Source: an uncultured Collinsella sp.
GTDB taxonomy: Bacteria > Actinomycetota > Coriobacteriia > Coriobacteriales > Coriobacteriaceae
Assembly: GCA_958408685.1 (NCBI GenBank)
Contig: CATYLC010000004.1
Span: forward strand, 1 to 64,000
DNA: 64,000 nucleotides
Direction of reading: 5' to 3'
Shown piece by piece: positions 8,389 to 16,535 of this stretch. The position numbers and the translations under genes are program-made. Below the pieces are notes generated by a model. That model had not been told where the DNA came from. It made no database searches and saw nothing but the letters and a program-made list of their open reading frames with translations. Position 1 is the stretch's first letter; each line of letters begins with the position of its first letter.

Positions 8389-9618
8389 ATGTTCTGCTCG
8401 CAGTGTGGCGCCCCCATGGGCGATAACGACAAGTTCTGCGGCGTGTGTGGTGCTCCTAATGCCGGTGCCGCTGGCCCCGCTCCCCAGGGACAGCCTCAGC
8501 CCCAGCAGTTTGTTCCGCAACCGCCCGTGGCGAATGCGCCAAAGGGCTGTGTGGCTCAGGCGTTCCAAGATATGACCAAGACTCCGGGTGTGCTTCAGCG
8601 TGTATGCCAAATCGCGTTTTTGCCGGCGCTGATTTGCGTTGTGTCGGTGCTCGTGTTGTTTATTCCCGTTATTGGCGGCATTGCGGCTGCCATCGGCTTT
8701 TTGGCAGCTTGCATTGCGAGCGTGTGCGGTTCCGGCTTTGGCATCGAGTGGGGTCGCGATCTGTCGCTTAAGATCGATGACGGCATGGATCGTCCGCTGA
8801 TGCGTTCCACGTCGTTTGGTCTCGGAGTCTTTTCGAGCGTTATTTCGGTCGTGCTCGAGGTTATCGCTGCCATTCCCGTTATCGGTGTAGTGCTTTCGCT
8901 GGTGGAGGGCGTGGTAATTGGCGCTGCGGGCTCGTATTCTTATTACGGCTCTTATGCGCTCGAGGCTGCGCTGTTTGGCTCGCTTGGCCTGCTTGTCCTG
9001 GCGCTAATTGCCTCGGCGATTCTGGGTGTCTTCTTTAAGATGTTCGCCGACATCGCCGTGATGCACTTTGCGGTGACCGGGCGTGTCGAGAGCGCGTTTT
9101 CGCTCGATAAAGTCTGGGCGGCGTTTAAGCACAACAAGACCAAGCTGTTCTGTGCTTCGTTCCTTCCCGAGTTTTTGACGGGCCTGGTCGCCAACGTTGT
9201 CACATGGATCTTGACGGTCGTCTTTGGCGCCATTGCCTCTGTCGGTATGTATAGCTACTACTATCGTCCTACGGGTATTGAGGCAATTGTTACCGGCGGT
9301 GGCGTCACGCTCGCGCTGTTCTTGGTGCTGGTCGCTTTCGTCACCGTATTTCTTACGGTCTTTGGCAAGATGCTCAAGCACCGTGCCGTTGGCTATTGGG
9401 CCGCACGCTATGCAAGCGAGTGGGCCGATGAGGATAAGGACGACGTCCTGACTTTTGTATTGCCCTTCGAGAAGAAGTCCGCTGCTTCGGGTTACAGCGC
9501 TCCGGATGCCGAGCCCGCACCTGAGCCAGCGCCCGAGCCGGCGCCTGCACCCGAGCCGGTGCCTGAGCCTGCGTCGGCGCCCGAGCCAAGCTCCGACGAG
9601 GATCATCAGGACGAGTAA
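8389..9618 (+). CDS. Zinc-ribbon multipass membrane protein (DUF4013-like)
   Basis: A 409-residue protein. It starts with a zinc ribbon (C3, C6, C17, C20), then a Pro/Gln-rich linker, then a six-segment membrane domain from about residue 75 to 345. That domain resembles DUF4013. The tail is built from repeated Pro-Glu-Pro-Ala units and ends acidic. ATG 8389 is chosen over 8317 because it puts the CxxC pair at the N-terminus and has GAAGGG at 8375-8380. The function is unknown. The ribbon may bind a partner or metal, and the Pro-Glu tail may act as a spacer. Confidence 0.72.
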   Translation: MFCSQCGAPMGDNDKFCGVCGAPNAGAAGPAPQGQPQPQQFVPQPPVANAPKGCVAQAFQDMTKTPGVLQRVCQIAFLPALICVVSVLVLFIPVIGGIAAAIGFLAACIASVCGSGFGIEWGRDLSLKIDDGMDRPLMRSTSFGLGVFSSVISVVLEVIAAIPVIGVVLSLVEGVVIGAAGSYSYYGSYALEAALFGSLGLLVLALIASAILGVFFKMFADIAVMHFAVTGRVESAFSLDKVWAAFKHNKTKLFCASFLPEFLTGLVANVVTWILTVVFGAIASVGMYSYYYRPTGIEAIVTGGGVTLALFLVLVAFVTVFLTVFGKMLKHRAVGYWAARYASEWADEDKDDVLTFVLPFEKKSAASGYSAPDAEPAPEPAPEPAPAPEPVPEPASAPEPSSDEDHQDE

Positions 9619-9627
9619 CCCTGCCGC

Positions 9628-9658
9628 CTGCCATTTGGGGACGGGGTAGAAATGGTAG
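9628..9658. repeat. REP-like hairpin with GGGGACGGGG loop (copy 5)
   Basis: CTGCCATTT (9628-9636) pairs with AAATGGTAG (9650-9658) around GGGGACGGGGTAG. The stem differs from the other copies but the loop follows the same pattern. It lies 9 bases after a stop codon. Confidence 0.6.
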
Positions 9659-9678
9659 AAACAGCGTTTGACAAATGA

Positions 9679-9720
9679 GCGGGGGCGGACGTGTCGAAAC
9701 GTCCGCCCCCGCTTTGCTTT
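9679..9720. terminator. Bidirectional terminator between convergent genes
   Basis: A perfect 14-bp GC-rich stem (9679-9692 with 9699-9712) is followed by TTTGCTTT. It sits between a plus-strand gene and a minus-strand gene and can serve both. Confidence 0.8.
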
Positions 9721-9749
9721 AGCCAGGCTGTTATGGATGGGTGTGACGA

Positions 9750-11213
9750 CTACTCGTCGCGCTTTTCCTCGCGGCGTGCAGCAGCGCGTGCGTCATGGAT
9801 GCCCTTGATCGCGGCATGGCGAGCCGTTCGGGCATCATGGATGGCGTCGCGAGCCTCGGCGGTCGTCGCCTTGGCAGAGCGCAACTTGGCGGCCAGATCG
9901 GGGTTGGTTTCGGCGACCGCGGTAATCGCGGGGCCGTCGAGCTCCTCTTGCGTGGGCTCGGCCAAAAAGTCGATAGCATACTGGGCGGCCACCATGGAGC
10001 CCTTTGCCAGCACGGTCTCGTCGATCTTGTAGAAGCAGGAATGTTGGGCGTACGTGGCGCCAATCTTGGGGTTGCGCGTACCTACAAAGGCGAGCACGCC
10101 CGGTACGCGACGCAGGTACTCCGAAAAATCCTCGCCCGAAAGCGTGCCGCGATAATGGCCTTGGCCGGTGGGGCCCAGGCACTTGATTACAGCCTGACGG
10201 CAGCGCTCGCTCGAGGCGGCGTCGTTTTCGACCTTGTAGTTGGCGATGGTGTAGTCGGTGAGCTCTGCCTCGGCGCCCAGAGCTGCCGCGGTATGCTCCA
10301 CGATGCGGCGCATGAGCTCCGGCATTTCCTCGTGGGTCGAATCGCCGTAGGTGCGCACTGTGCCGGCGAGGTAGGCCGTGCCGGCGATAACGTTGCGCGC
10401 GGTGCCGCCGTGCAGCTCGCCGACGGTGATGACGGCCGGCTCGTAGGGGCTGATTTCGCGCGAGACGATGGTCTGCAGGGCGCTGACAATTTCGGCGGCA
10501 ACCATGACGGCGTCGTGACCGCGCTGGGGCATGGCGCCGTGGCATGAGGTGCCGCGGACGTCGATGCGGAACCAGTCGGTATTGGCCATGCGCGGACCGG
10601 GCTCGCAGCTCACGGTGCCGGCGTCGACCTCACTCCAGATGTGCGCGGCATAGGCGCCATCGACGCCGTCGAGCACACCCGTGCCGATCATGAGCTTAGC
10701 GCCCTGGCCGTTTTCCTCGCTGGGCTGGAATACGATGCGGACTTCGCCGTGGATGTCATCGGTCATATGGCGCAGGATTTGCAGCGTTCCGAGCATCATG
10801 GCGATATGGCAGTCGTGGCCGCAGGCGTGCATGCAGCCCTCGTTGACGCTGGCGAACTCCTCGCCGGTCTGCTCGGTGACGGGCAGGGCGTCGATGTCGG
10901 CGCGCAGCAGGATGCGGCGGCGTGGCGTGCCGTCCTCGCGGTAGGCGTCGGGCGCGGTGCCGCGGAGGGTCGCCACCAGGCCCGTCTTAAGGGGGCGCTC
11001 ATAGGGGATATTCATGGCGTCGAGCTGGTTGGCGATGTCAGAAGTCGTGCGCTCTTCGGCGAGGCTCAGCTCCGGATGCTTATGGAAGTGCCGGCGCTGC
11101 TTGATGATATAGGGCTCAAACTCGGCGGCGATATCTCGGATGGCCGCGGTGACGTCGTCGGCCGCGCGAGCCTCGGTCGCCGCCATAATCTGCTGTGCCT
11201 TGGTCTTCGTCAT
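9750..11213 (-). CDS. M20 family amidohydrolase (N-acyl-amino-acid / aminobenzoyl-glutamate type)
   Basis: A 487-residue metallopeptidase-fold amidohydrolase. Visible motifs are HKHPELSLAEERT near residue 42, DIDALPVTEQTGEE, MHACGHDCHIAMMLG (metal ligands in HACGHD) and PSEENGQGAK (catalytic Glu). Such enzymes release amino acids from N-acylated substrates; the actual substrate is unknown. The start at 11213 is supported by AAGGAG on the minus strand about 10 bases upstream. A further 245 in-frame upstream codons look non-coding. The last ~80 residues form a charged, helix-prone tail rich in Ala, Arg and Glu. This tail is not part of the M20 fold and is unusual. Confidence 0.87.
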   Translation of the reverse strand: MTKTKAQQIMAATEARAADDVTAAIRDIAAEFEPYIIKQRRHFHKHPELSLAEERTTSDIANQLDAMNIPYERPLKTGLVATLRGTAPDAYREDGTPRRRILLRADIDALPVTEQTGEEFASVNEGCMHACGHDCHIAMMLGTLQILRHMTDDIHGEVRIVFQPSEENGQGAKLMIGTGVLDGVDGAYAAHIWSEVDAGTVSCEPGPRMANTDWFRIDVRGTSCHGAMPQRGHDAVMVAAEIVSALQTIVSREISPYEPAVITVGELHGGTARNVIAGTAYLAGTVRTYGDSTHEEMPELMRRIVEHTAAALGAEAELTDYTIANYKVENDAASSERCRQAVIKCLGPTGQGHYRGTLSGEDFSEYLRRVPGVLAFVGTRNPKIGATYAQHSCFYKIDETVLAKGSMVAAQYAIDFLAEPTQEELDGPAITAVAETNPDLAAKLRSAKATTAEARDAIHDARTARHAAIKGIHDARAAARREEKRDE

Positions 11214-11381
11214 AGTCGATTTGCTCCTTGCTGGGTTGATCGCAAAATCGTACAGGCTCTCTCCAGTATGCCACCTGCCGCTAGGGCTGGTAAAGTTGCC
11301 GTTTGCCGCTTGGGGTTTTGTTACAAGGGCGGGGGAGTACACTCGGGGGTGTTGAATTTCCTGCCAGAGATGGGGATGCCC

Positions 11382-13019
11382 ATGCAACATATCGATCGGA
11401 TTATCCGCTCCAAGAACGTCTTTACCGCGCAAGACGGCATCGATACCGCCCGCGAGCTGGCGATTGCCATCGCAGGCGACCGTATCGTCGCAGTCGGTGC
11501 GCCCGATGACGTGATCGCCGCCGCTCCTGCCGCTACGTCGGTTATCGACTACGGCGAGCAGTTTGTCTGCCCCGGTTTCCATGACGCTCATCTGCACTTC
11601 TTCCATACCTCGGTCGGTTCCTCGCCGTACATGCTCATGGATATGGGCACGTCCGAGGCGGCGCTGGTGCAACATGCGCTCGAGTTTTCCCAGGATCTGC
11701 CTAGTGACGCTTGGGTTGTGACGCAGGGCTGGCGCGATTACCGTTGGGATCCGCCCGAGCATCCTACCAAGGCGTCGCTCGATGCGGCATTCCCCGATCG
11801 TCCCTGCGTTATGTATTCGGGCGACGGACACACGCTTTGGCTCAACAGCCGCGCACTCGAGGCACTCGGCGTCACGCGCGACAGCGAGCCACCAGCAGGC
11901 GGCAGCTACGACAAGGACGCAAACGGCGAGCTCACGGGCATTGCTCACGAGGCGGCTGCCATGCAGCTGCTACCGCGCTGCCTTGAGTGGCTGGGGGAGG
12001 ATCGCATCGCAAGCGCTTACGCCGATCAAATGAGGCGTATGGCCGAGCAGGGCATCACCTCGATCTGCGATATGTCGCTCATGCCCATGCCGGGCTGCGA
12101 TTTTATCCGCGACGACGTCTACGACAAACTGCAGGCAGCCGGCAAGCTGGGCATCCGAGCCCATCTGTTCCCCACGCTGCTGGATGACCAGTCGCGCTTG
12201 GAAGAACTCCAGACCCGCTACGCAAACAACGCGCTGCTCTCGGCGCCAGGCTTTAAACAGTTTTTCGACGGTGTGTCGAGCGAACACACGGCATATCTCA
12301 CCGAGCCCTATACCAACCCGCGCTTCCCGGGCGATCAAGGTCGCCTGACGGTTCCTGCCGAGCGTATGCGCAAGCTGGTCCTCGCTGCCGCGGAGCGCGG
12401 CCACACTGTGCGCATCCACGTCATCGGCGACGGTGCCATCCATGCCGCGCTCGATATCTTTGAGGAGGCCGCCGAACTGTACGGCCTGCCCCAGCACGGT
12501 CATAACACGCTCGAGCATCTGGAGAACCTCTTGCCCGAGGACATCGATCGTCTACGCAAGCTTAACGTCGTTGCCTCGAGCCAGCCCTGTCATATTACAC
12601 TCGACCCGGGCGGCCCCGAGCGCGATCTGGGCCTGGAACGCAGCCGCATCATGTGGCCGTTTGCGACCTATAAGCAGCGCGGCATTCGCCAAGCCTTCGG
12701 TACCGACAGCCCTATCACAGCTGTTACCAGCATGAACGTGCTCTACACGGCCATCACGCGCCAAGACCCTCGCAGTCACTGGCCCGAGGGCGGCTGGCTG
12801 CCGAGCGAGCGCATCGATGCAGCAACAGCTCTGCGCAACTACACCCTGGGCAGCGCCTACGCGGCGGGCGACGAGCAAAACCTCGGCAGCTTGGAGCCCG
12901 GCAAGTATGCCGACTTGGTAGTCCTGGACCAAAACCCGCTCATCATCGATCCCCAAGAGCTCCAGGCCACCAAGGTTCAGGCCACCTACCTGGCAGGTAA
13001 CTTAATCTACGAGCGCTAA
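11382..13019 (+). CDS. YtcJ-like metal-dependent amidohydrolase
   Basis: A 545-residue amidohydrolase-superfamily protein of the YtcJ group (cyclic-imidohydrolase fold). The metal-binding FHDAHLHFF is near residue 66. HVIGDGAIHAALDIFEEA, LEHLENLLPEDIDRL and AFGTDSPI (catalytic Asp) follow in the family order, and the C-terminal beta-sandwich ends LEPGKYADLVVLDQNPL. Substrates are generally unknown; some members hydrolyse N-formylated or exo-enzyme amides. Three ATGs (11370, 11376, 11382) are possible, and 11382 has the best GGGG spacing. The gene is divergent from the M20 enzyme with about 170 bases between them. Confidence 0.83.
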   Translation: MQHIDRIIRSKNVFTAQDGIDTARELAIAIAGDRIVAVGAPDDVIAAAPAATSVIDYGEQFVCPGFHDAHLHFFHTSVGSSPYMLMDMGTSEAALVQHALEFSQDLPSDAWVVTQGWRDYRWDPPEHPTKASLDAAFPDRPCVMYSGDGHTLWLNSRALEALGVTRDSEPPAGGSYDKDANGELTGIAHEAAAMQLLPRCLEWLGEDRIASAYADQMRRMAEQGITSICDMSLMPMPGCDFIRDDVYDKLQAAGKLGIRAHLFPTLLDDQSRLEELQTRYANNALLSAPGFKQFFDGVSSEHTAYLTEPYTNPRFPGDQGRLTVPAERMRKLVLAAAERGHTVRIHVIGDGAIHAALDIFEEAAELYGLPQHGHNTLEHLENLLPEDIDRLRKLNVVASSQPCHITLDPGGPERDLGLERSRIMWPFATYKQRGIRQAFGTDSPITAVTSMNVLYTAITRQDPRSHWPEGGWLPSERIDAATALRNYTLGSAYAAGDEQNLGSLEPGKYADLVVLDQNPLIIDPQELQATKVQATYLAGNLIYER

Positions 13020-13041
13020 GTATTCATGCCGTACCGTTAAG

Positions 13042-13095
13042 CGCGGCTCGGGCAGCCTTTTTTGGGATAGCGCTCGAGCCGCGTTTGCGTTTTGG
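13042..13095 (+). terminator. Terminator after YtcJ-like gene
   Basis: CGCGGCTCG (13042-13050) pairs with CGAGCCGCG (13075-13083), followed by TTTGCGTTTT. Confidence 0.65.
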
Positions 13096-13590
13096 TGGGG
13101 ATCCGCCATGAGCGTCCCTGTTCTGTTGGATTTGGGTGCGGGGCGGAGGTGCTGCTACCCCGCGCTCAATTTGGACACCAGCAATGCTATCTCTTGGTGT
13201 TTTGCATACTTCCCATTACAGATTGCATAAAAAGGCTGGGATGTCCTTCCTGATCCTGATGTACCCCCGCCCGTGCCGTGCAAAAAACGGAGTATTCAGC
13301 ACCGCGAGCTCTGCCGGTGCCGCTGCGGCTGAGTAACGTTGCGGAGATTGACGTCATTTTGGGCTCCGGTACGGCGCGAAGTACGCCCATTTGTCCCAAC
13401 GGGGTCTGCCCACCGACCAAAACCGCCCGCTGAAGGCGTTCTTGGGACCAATAAGGTATGTCCGGCGCGTATGCAGCCGTCCTGGCTTGCTGAATACTCC
13501 CAAAAATGCACGGTGCTTCCCAGGGGACCCGTGCGCGCAGCGAAAACCATGCCCATGTCGCTATCCGCATCGCCATTTTGCTGCACTGAC
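13096..13590. other. Gene-free region with a distant inverted repeat
   Basis: No convincing coding sequence is present. Short open frames here lack ribosome sites and family features. GGAGTATTCAGCA near 13288-13300 recurs inverted as TGCTGAATACTCC near 13490-13502. Both are flanked by GTGCA plus an A- or T-run, so the ends of a ~240-base segment could pair. The middle is GC-rich and could be a structured RNA. No Rfam family is recognised. Confidence 0.4.
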
Positions 13591-13801
13591 TTTTCTGAAT
13601 GCCGGGCTCGAATTAGTTAACCTGCCTCCCGTGTGGCTCCGGAGGGGCGGGGCATAAGGTTTATCGCGAGTTCCGCACGAGCCGAAGGCCACTTAATGTG
13701 GCCTTCGTGCGAGCAGGACTGCCCGAGCAGGAAACCTTATGCCCCGCCCCTCCGGAGCCACACGGGAGCCACCGCTAAGTTATCCCCCGGCATTCAGAAA
13801 A
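13591..13801. repeat. 211-bp nested palindrome upstream of groES
   Basis: There are three inverted repeats, one inside another. The outer arms are 16 bp and perfect (13591-13606 with 13786-13801, TTTTCTGAATGCCGGG). The middle arms are 37 bp and perfect (13626-13662 with 13732-13768). The inner hairpin has 10 bp (13683-13692 with 13698-13707). No coding sequence is inside. A second element with the same 37-bp middle arm length lies after groEL. Confidence 0.85.
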
Positions 13802-13938
13802 TCTAAGTGCCAAAAAATAAGATTTTTTGACTCCGTGTTGTATAACCCGCCATTCGTGGGTACCATTCAACGCGTACGCAAACAAAAAGGGTTAATTCGC
13901 GTGGTATAACCGCGCGGCCCAAAAAGGAGGAGACAAGC

Positions 13939-14232
13939 ATGTCGTCTTTGAAGCCGCTTGCAGATCGTGTTCTGGTCAAGCCCGACGAGGCCGAGCAGAA
14001 GACCGCTTCTGGTCTGTATATCGCCAGCAACGCCCAGGAGAAGCCGCAGCGCGGCACCATCGTTGCCGTGGGCGCCGGCAAGGTCAACGACAAGGGTGAG
14101 CGCATCCCCATGGATGTTCAGGTCGGTGACGTTGTCATCTACGGTAAGTTCGGTGGCAACGAGGTCAAGGTCGACGGCGAGAAGTATCTGCTGATGCGCG
14201 CCGACGACATCTACGCTGTCGTCGAGGCCTAG
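13939..14232 (+). CDS. groES: Co-chaperonin GroES
   Basis: A 97-residue heptameric lid protein of the GroEL chaperonin. The start SSLKPLADRVLVKPDEAEQK and the mobile-loop region ASGLYIASNAQEKPQRG are typical, as is YGKFGGNEVKVDGEKYL near the end. A strong AAGGAGG site precedes ATG 13939. It is followed 96 bases later by groEL on the same strand. No CIRCE or HAIR heat-shock operator was recognised in the 135 bases upstream. Regulation therefore does not appear to be by HrcA or HspR at this promoter. Confidence 0.98.
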   Translation: MSSLKPLADRVLVKPDEAEQKTASGLYIASNAQEKPQRGTIVAVGAGKVNDKGERIPMDVQVGDVVIYGKFGGNEVKVDGEKYLLMRADDIYAVVEA

Positions 14233-14328
14233 TCTCGTCAGAATCTCTGATTCGTCTTTGAACGCGCCCGCCGCATAGGACTCGGAAGCGGCGGCGCGAG
14301 TCACATTTCTTTTGGAGGATTACCTACC

Positions 14329-15966
14329 ATGGCAAAGAACATTACGTTCAACACCGATGCCCGCGCTAAGCTCGCCAAGGGCGTCAACACTCTGGCCGAC
14401 GCCGTTACCGTCACCATGGGCCCCAAGGGTCGCTACGTTGCGCTGCAGCGCACGTTCGGTGCCCCGACCATCACCAACGACGGCGTTTCCGTCGCCAAGG
14501 AGATCGAGCTCGAGGACAACATCGAGAACATGGGCGCTCAGCTGGTGAAGGAGGTTGCCACCAAGACCAACGACACCGTGGGTGACGGCACCACCACCGC
14601 AACCCTGCTCGCCCAGGCCATCGTCAACGACGGTCTGCGCAACGTCGCCGCTGGCGCCAACCCGCTGGCCATCCGTCGCGGCATCGACAAGGCCGTCAAC
14701 GCCGCCGTCACCGAGATGAAGAAGCAGGCTAAGCCGGTCGAGACCAAGGAGCAGATCGCTTCCGTCGGTACCATCTCCGCCGGTGACCCCGAGGTCGGCG
14801 AGAAGATCGCCGAGGCCATGGAGGTCGTGGGCAAGGACGGCGTCATCACCGTCGAGGATTCCCAGACGTTCGACATCACCATCGACACCGTCGAGGGCAT
14901 GCAGTTTGATAAGGGCTATGTCTCCGCTTACTTCGTCACGGACAACGACCGCATGGAGGCCGTGATGAAGGATCCGTACATCCTCATCACCGACCAGAAG
15001 ATCTCCAGCGTTCAGGACATTATGCCCGTTCTCGAGGCTGTCCAGCGCGCTGGCCGTGGCCTGCTCATCATCGCTGAGGACATCGACGGCGAGGCTCTGC
15101 CGACCCTGGTCCTCAACAAGATCCGTGGCGCCCTCAACGTCTGCGCCGTCAAGGCTCCGGGCTACGGCGATCGCCGTAAGCGCATCCTCGAGGACATCGC
15201 CGTCCTCACCGGTGGCCAGGCTGCCCTGGACGAGCTGGGCGTGAAGGTCGCTGACATCACCGCCGATATGCTCGGTACCGCTAAGTCCGTCACCATCTCC
15301 AAGGACAACACCGTCGTCGTCGGCGGCGCTGGCTCCAAGGAGGCCATCGACGCTCGTATCGCTCAGATCAAGGGTGAGATGGAGAACACCACCTCTGACT
15401 TCGACCGCGAGAAGCTCCAGGAGCGCCTGGCCAAGCTCTCCGGTGGCGTTGCCGTCATCAAGGTCGGCGCTGCTACCGAGTCTGAGCTCAAGGAGATCAA
15501 GCACCGCGTCGAGGACGCCCTGCAGGCTACCCGCGCTGCTGTCGAGGAGGGCATTGTCGCCGGTGGCGGCGTCGCCTTCATGGACGCTGCTCCTGCGCTC
15601 GATGCTGTCGAGATCGACGACCCCGAGGAGAAGATCGGCGTCGATATCGTCAAGAAGGCTCTGACTGCTCCGGTCGCTACCATCGCCAAGAACGCTGGCT
15701 TTGAGGGCGCTGTCGTGGTCGACAAGGTTGCCGAGCTGCCCGCCGGCCAGGGTCTCAACTCTGCCAACGGCGAGTGGGGCGACATGATCGAGATGGGCGT
15801 CCTCGACCCCGTCAAGGTCAGCCGCGTCACCCTGCAGAACGCTGCTTCTGTCGCCAGCCTGATCCTCATCACCGAGGCTACCGTCTCCGATGTGCCCAAG
15901 AACACTCAGCTTGAGGACGCTATCGCTGCTGCTACCGCTGGTCAGCAGGGCGGCGGTATGTACTAA
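14329..15966 (+). CDS. groEL: Chaperonin GroEL
   Basis: A 545-residue ATP-driven folding chamber subunit. The ATP-site motif GDGTTTATLLAQ, the N-terminal AKNITFNTDARAKLAKG and the C-terminal glycine/methionine tail (GQQGGGMY) are present. Length and order match the family. TTTGGAGG precedes the ATG. It forms an operon with groES. A long opposite-strand open frame over this gene is a codon-bias shadow. A large nested palindrome begins 26 bases after the stop. Confidence 0.99.
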   Translation: MAKNITFNTDARAKLAKGVNTLADAVTVTMGPKGRYVALQRTFGAPTITNDGVSVAKEIELEDNIENMGAQLVKEVATKTNDTVGDGTTTATLLAQAIVNDGLRNVAAGANPLAIRRGIDKAVNAAVTEMKKQAKPVETKEQIASVGTISAGDPEVGEKIAEAMEVVGKDGVITVEDSQTFDITIDTVEGMQFDKGYVSAYFVTDNDRMEAVMKDPYILITDQKISSVQDIMPVLEAVQRAGRGLLIIAEDIDGEALPTLVLNKIRGALNVCAVKAPGYGDRRKRILEDIAVLTGGQAALDELGVKVADITADMLGTAKSVTISKDNTVVVGGAGSKEAIDARIAQIKGEMENTTSDFDREKLQERLAKLSGGVAVIKVGAATESELKEIKHRVEDALQATRAAVEEGIVAGGGVAFMDAAPALDAVEIDDPEEKIGVDIVKKALTAPVATIAKNAGFEGAVVVDKVAELPAGQGLNSANGEWGDMIEMGVLDPVKVSRVTLQNAASVASLILITEATVSDVPKNTQLEDAIAAATAGQQGGGMY

Positions 15967-15992
15967 GGCCGACAAGGTCTAGAACTCCCACC

Positions 15993-16137
15993 GGGAATCC
16001 GGGGGCGGGACGGGGACTTCTCTCCGGAACGTCCTCGGACATGCAAAGAGGCTCCGCATCGCGCTTCGCGCTGCGGAGCCTCTTTGCGTCCTGCGGAATA
16101 TTCCGGAGAGAAGTCCCCGTCCCGCCCCCGGATTCCC
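15993..16137. repeat. 145-bp nested palindrome downstream of groEL
   Basis: Perfect 37-bp arms (15993-16029 with 16101-16137) enclose a 71-base centre. The centre has its own perfect 16-bp hairpin, 16043-16058 (GCAAAGAGGCTCCGCA) with 16072-16087. No T-run follows, so it is not a simple terminator. The architecture matches the element at 13591-13801, but the sequences are different. Confidence 0.85.
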
Positions 16138-16303
16138 TGCGTTTACGGCCTTGAGGTCGGCGGGCGGAGAAGGATGTGGTCGATAGGGATACGTGTCCCC
16201 TTCGCTGTTTCGCGCTTTGCGCGAAAGGCGCGCTACTTTGGGATGGGTGGGGAACGTGGTTGTTTTGGCAACTGATCTCCGCCACAAATTACCCTTGGCA
16301 TAC

Positions 16304-16331
16304 TTGCGCGAAAGCCTACTGGTGCTACACT
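16304..16331 (+). promoter_or_regulatory. Sigma-70-type promoter of the riboflavin transporter operon
   Basis: TTGCGC at 16304-16309 and TACACT at 16326-16331 are separated by 16 bases. Transcription would begin just before the FMN aptamer at 16344. Confidence 0.55.
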
Positions 16332-16343
16332 TGCAAGTGCTGT

Positions 16344-16523
16344 TTCAGGGCGGGGTGAAATTCCCCACTGGCGGTAAATCGGGCGGTGCCAAAGGGGTGC
16401 CGTGGCGCAGGCGAGGCGTCTGCGATCGAGCCGATGAGTCCGCGACCCGAGTGTGTGTTGGTTCGCATGCCGGCTGAACTGGTGAGATCCCAGTACCAAC
16501 GGTTAGAGTCCGGATGAAAGAGG
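16344..16523 (+). ncRNA. FMN riboswitch (RFN element)
   Basis: The conserved RFN blocks are present in order: TCAGGGCGGGGTGAAATTCC, CCACTGGCGGTAAATC, GAGCCGATGAGTCCGCGACCC, TGGTGAGATCCCAGTACC and GGTTAGAGTCCGGATGAAAG. The aptamer binds FMN and represses downstream expression. It ends 12 bases before ribU. No clear terminator hairpin with a T-run lies between them, so control of translation by masking the ribosome site is more likely than attenuation. Confidence 0.95.
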
Positions 16524-16535
16524 CAGGTGATCTTA

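Noticed and set aside
11214..11948. 245-codon N-terminal extension of the M20 amidohydrolase frame
   Set aside because: It overlaps the divergent YtcJ-like gene, lacks domains, and a good ribosome site marks the start at 11213.
13136..13657. Several overlapping short open frames in the gene-free region before groES
   Set aside because: No ribosome sites, no recognisable domains and Cys/Pro/Arg-rich translations typical of non-coding GC-rich DNA.
14320..15975. Minus-strand open frame (551 codons) covering groEL
   Set aside because: Mirror of the highly biased groEL codons. Its Leu/Val/Gly/Asp-rich translation is the expected artefact.
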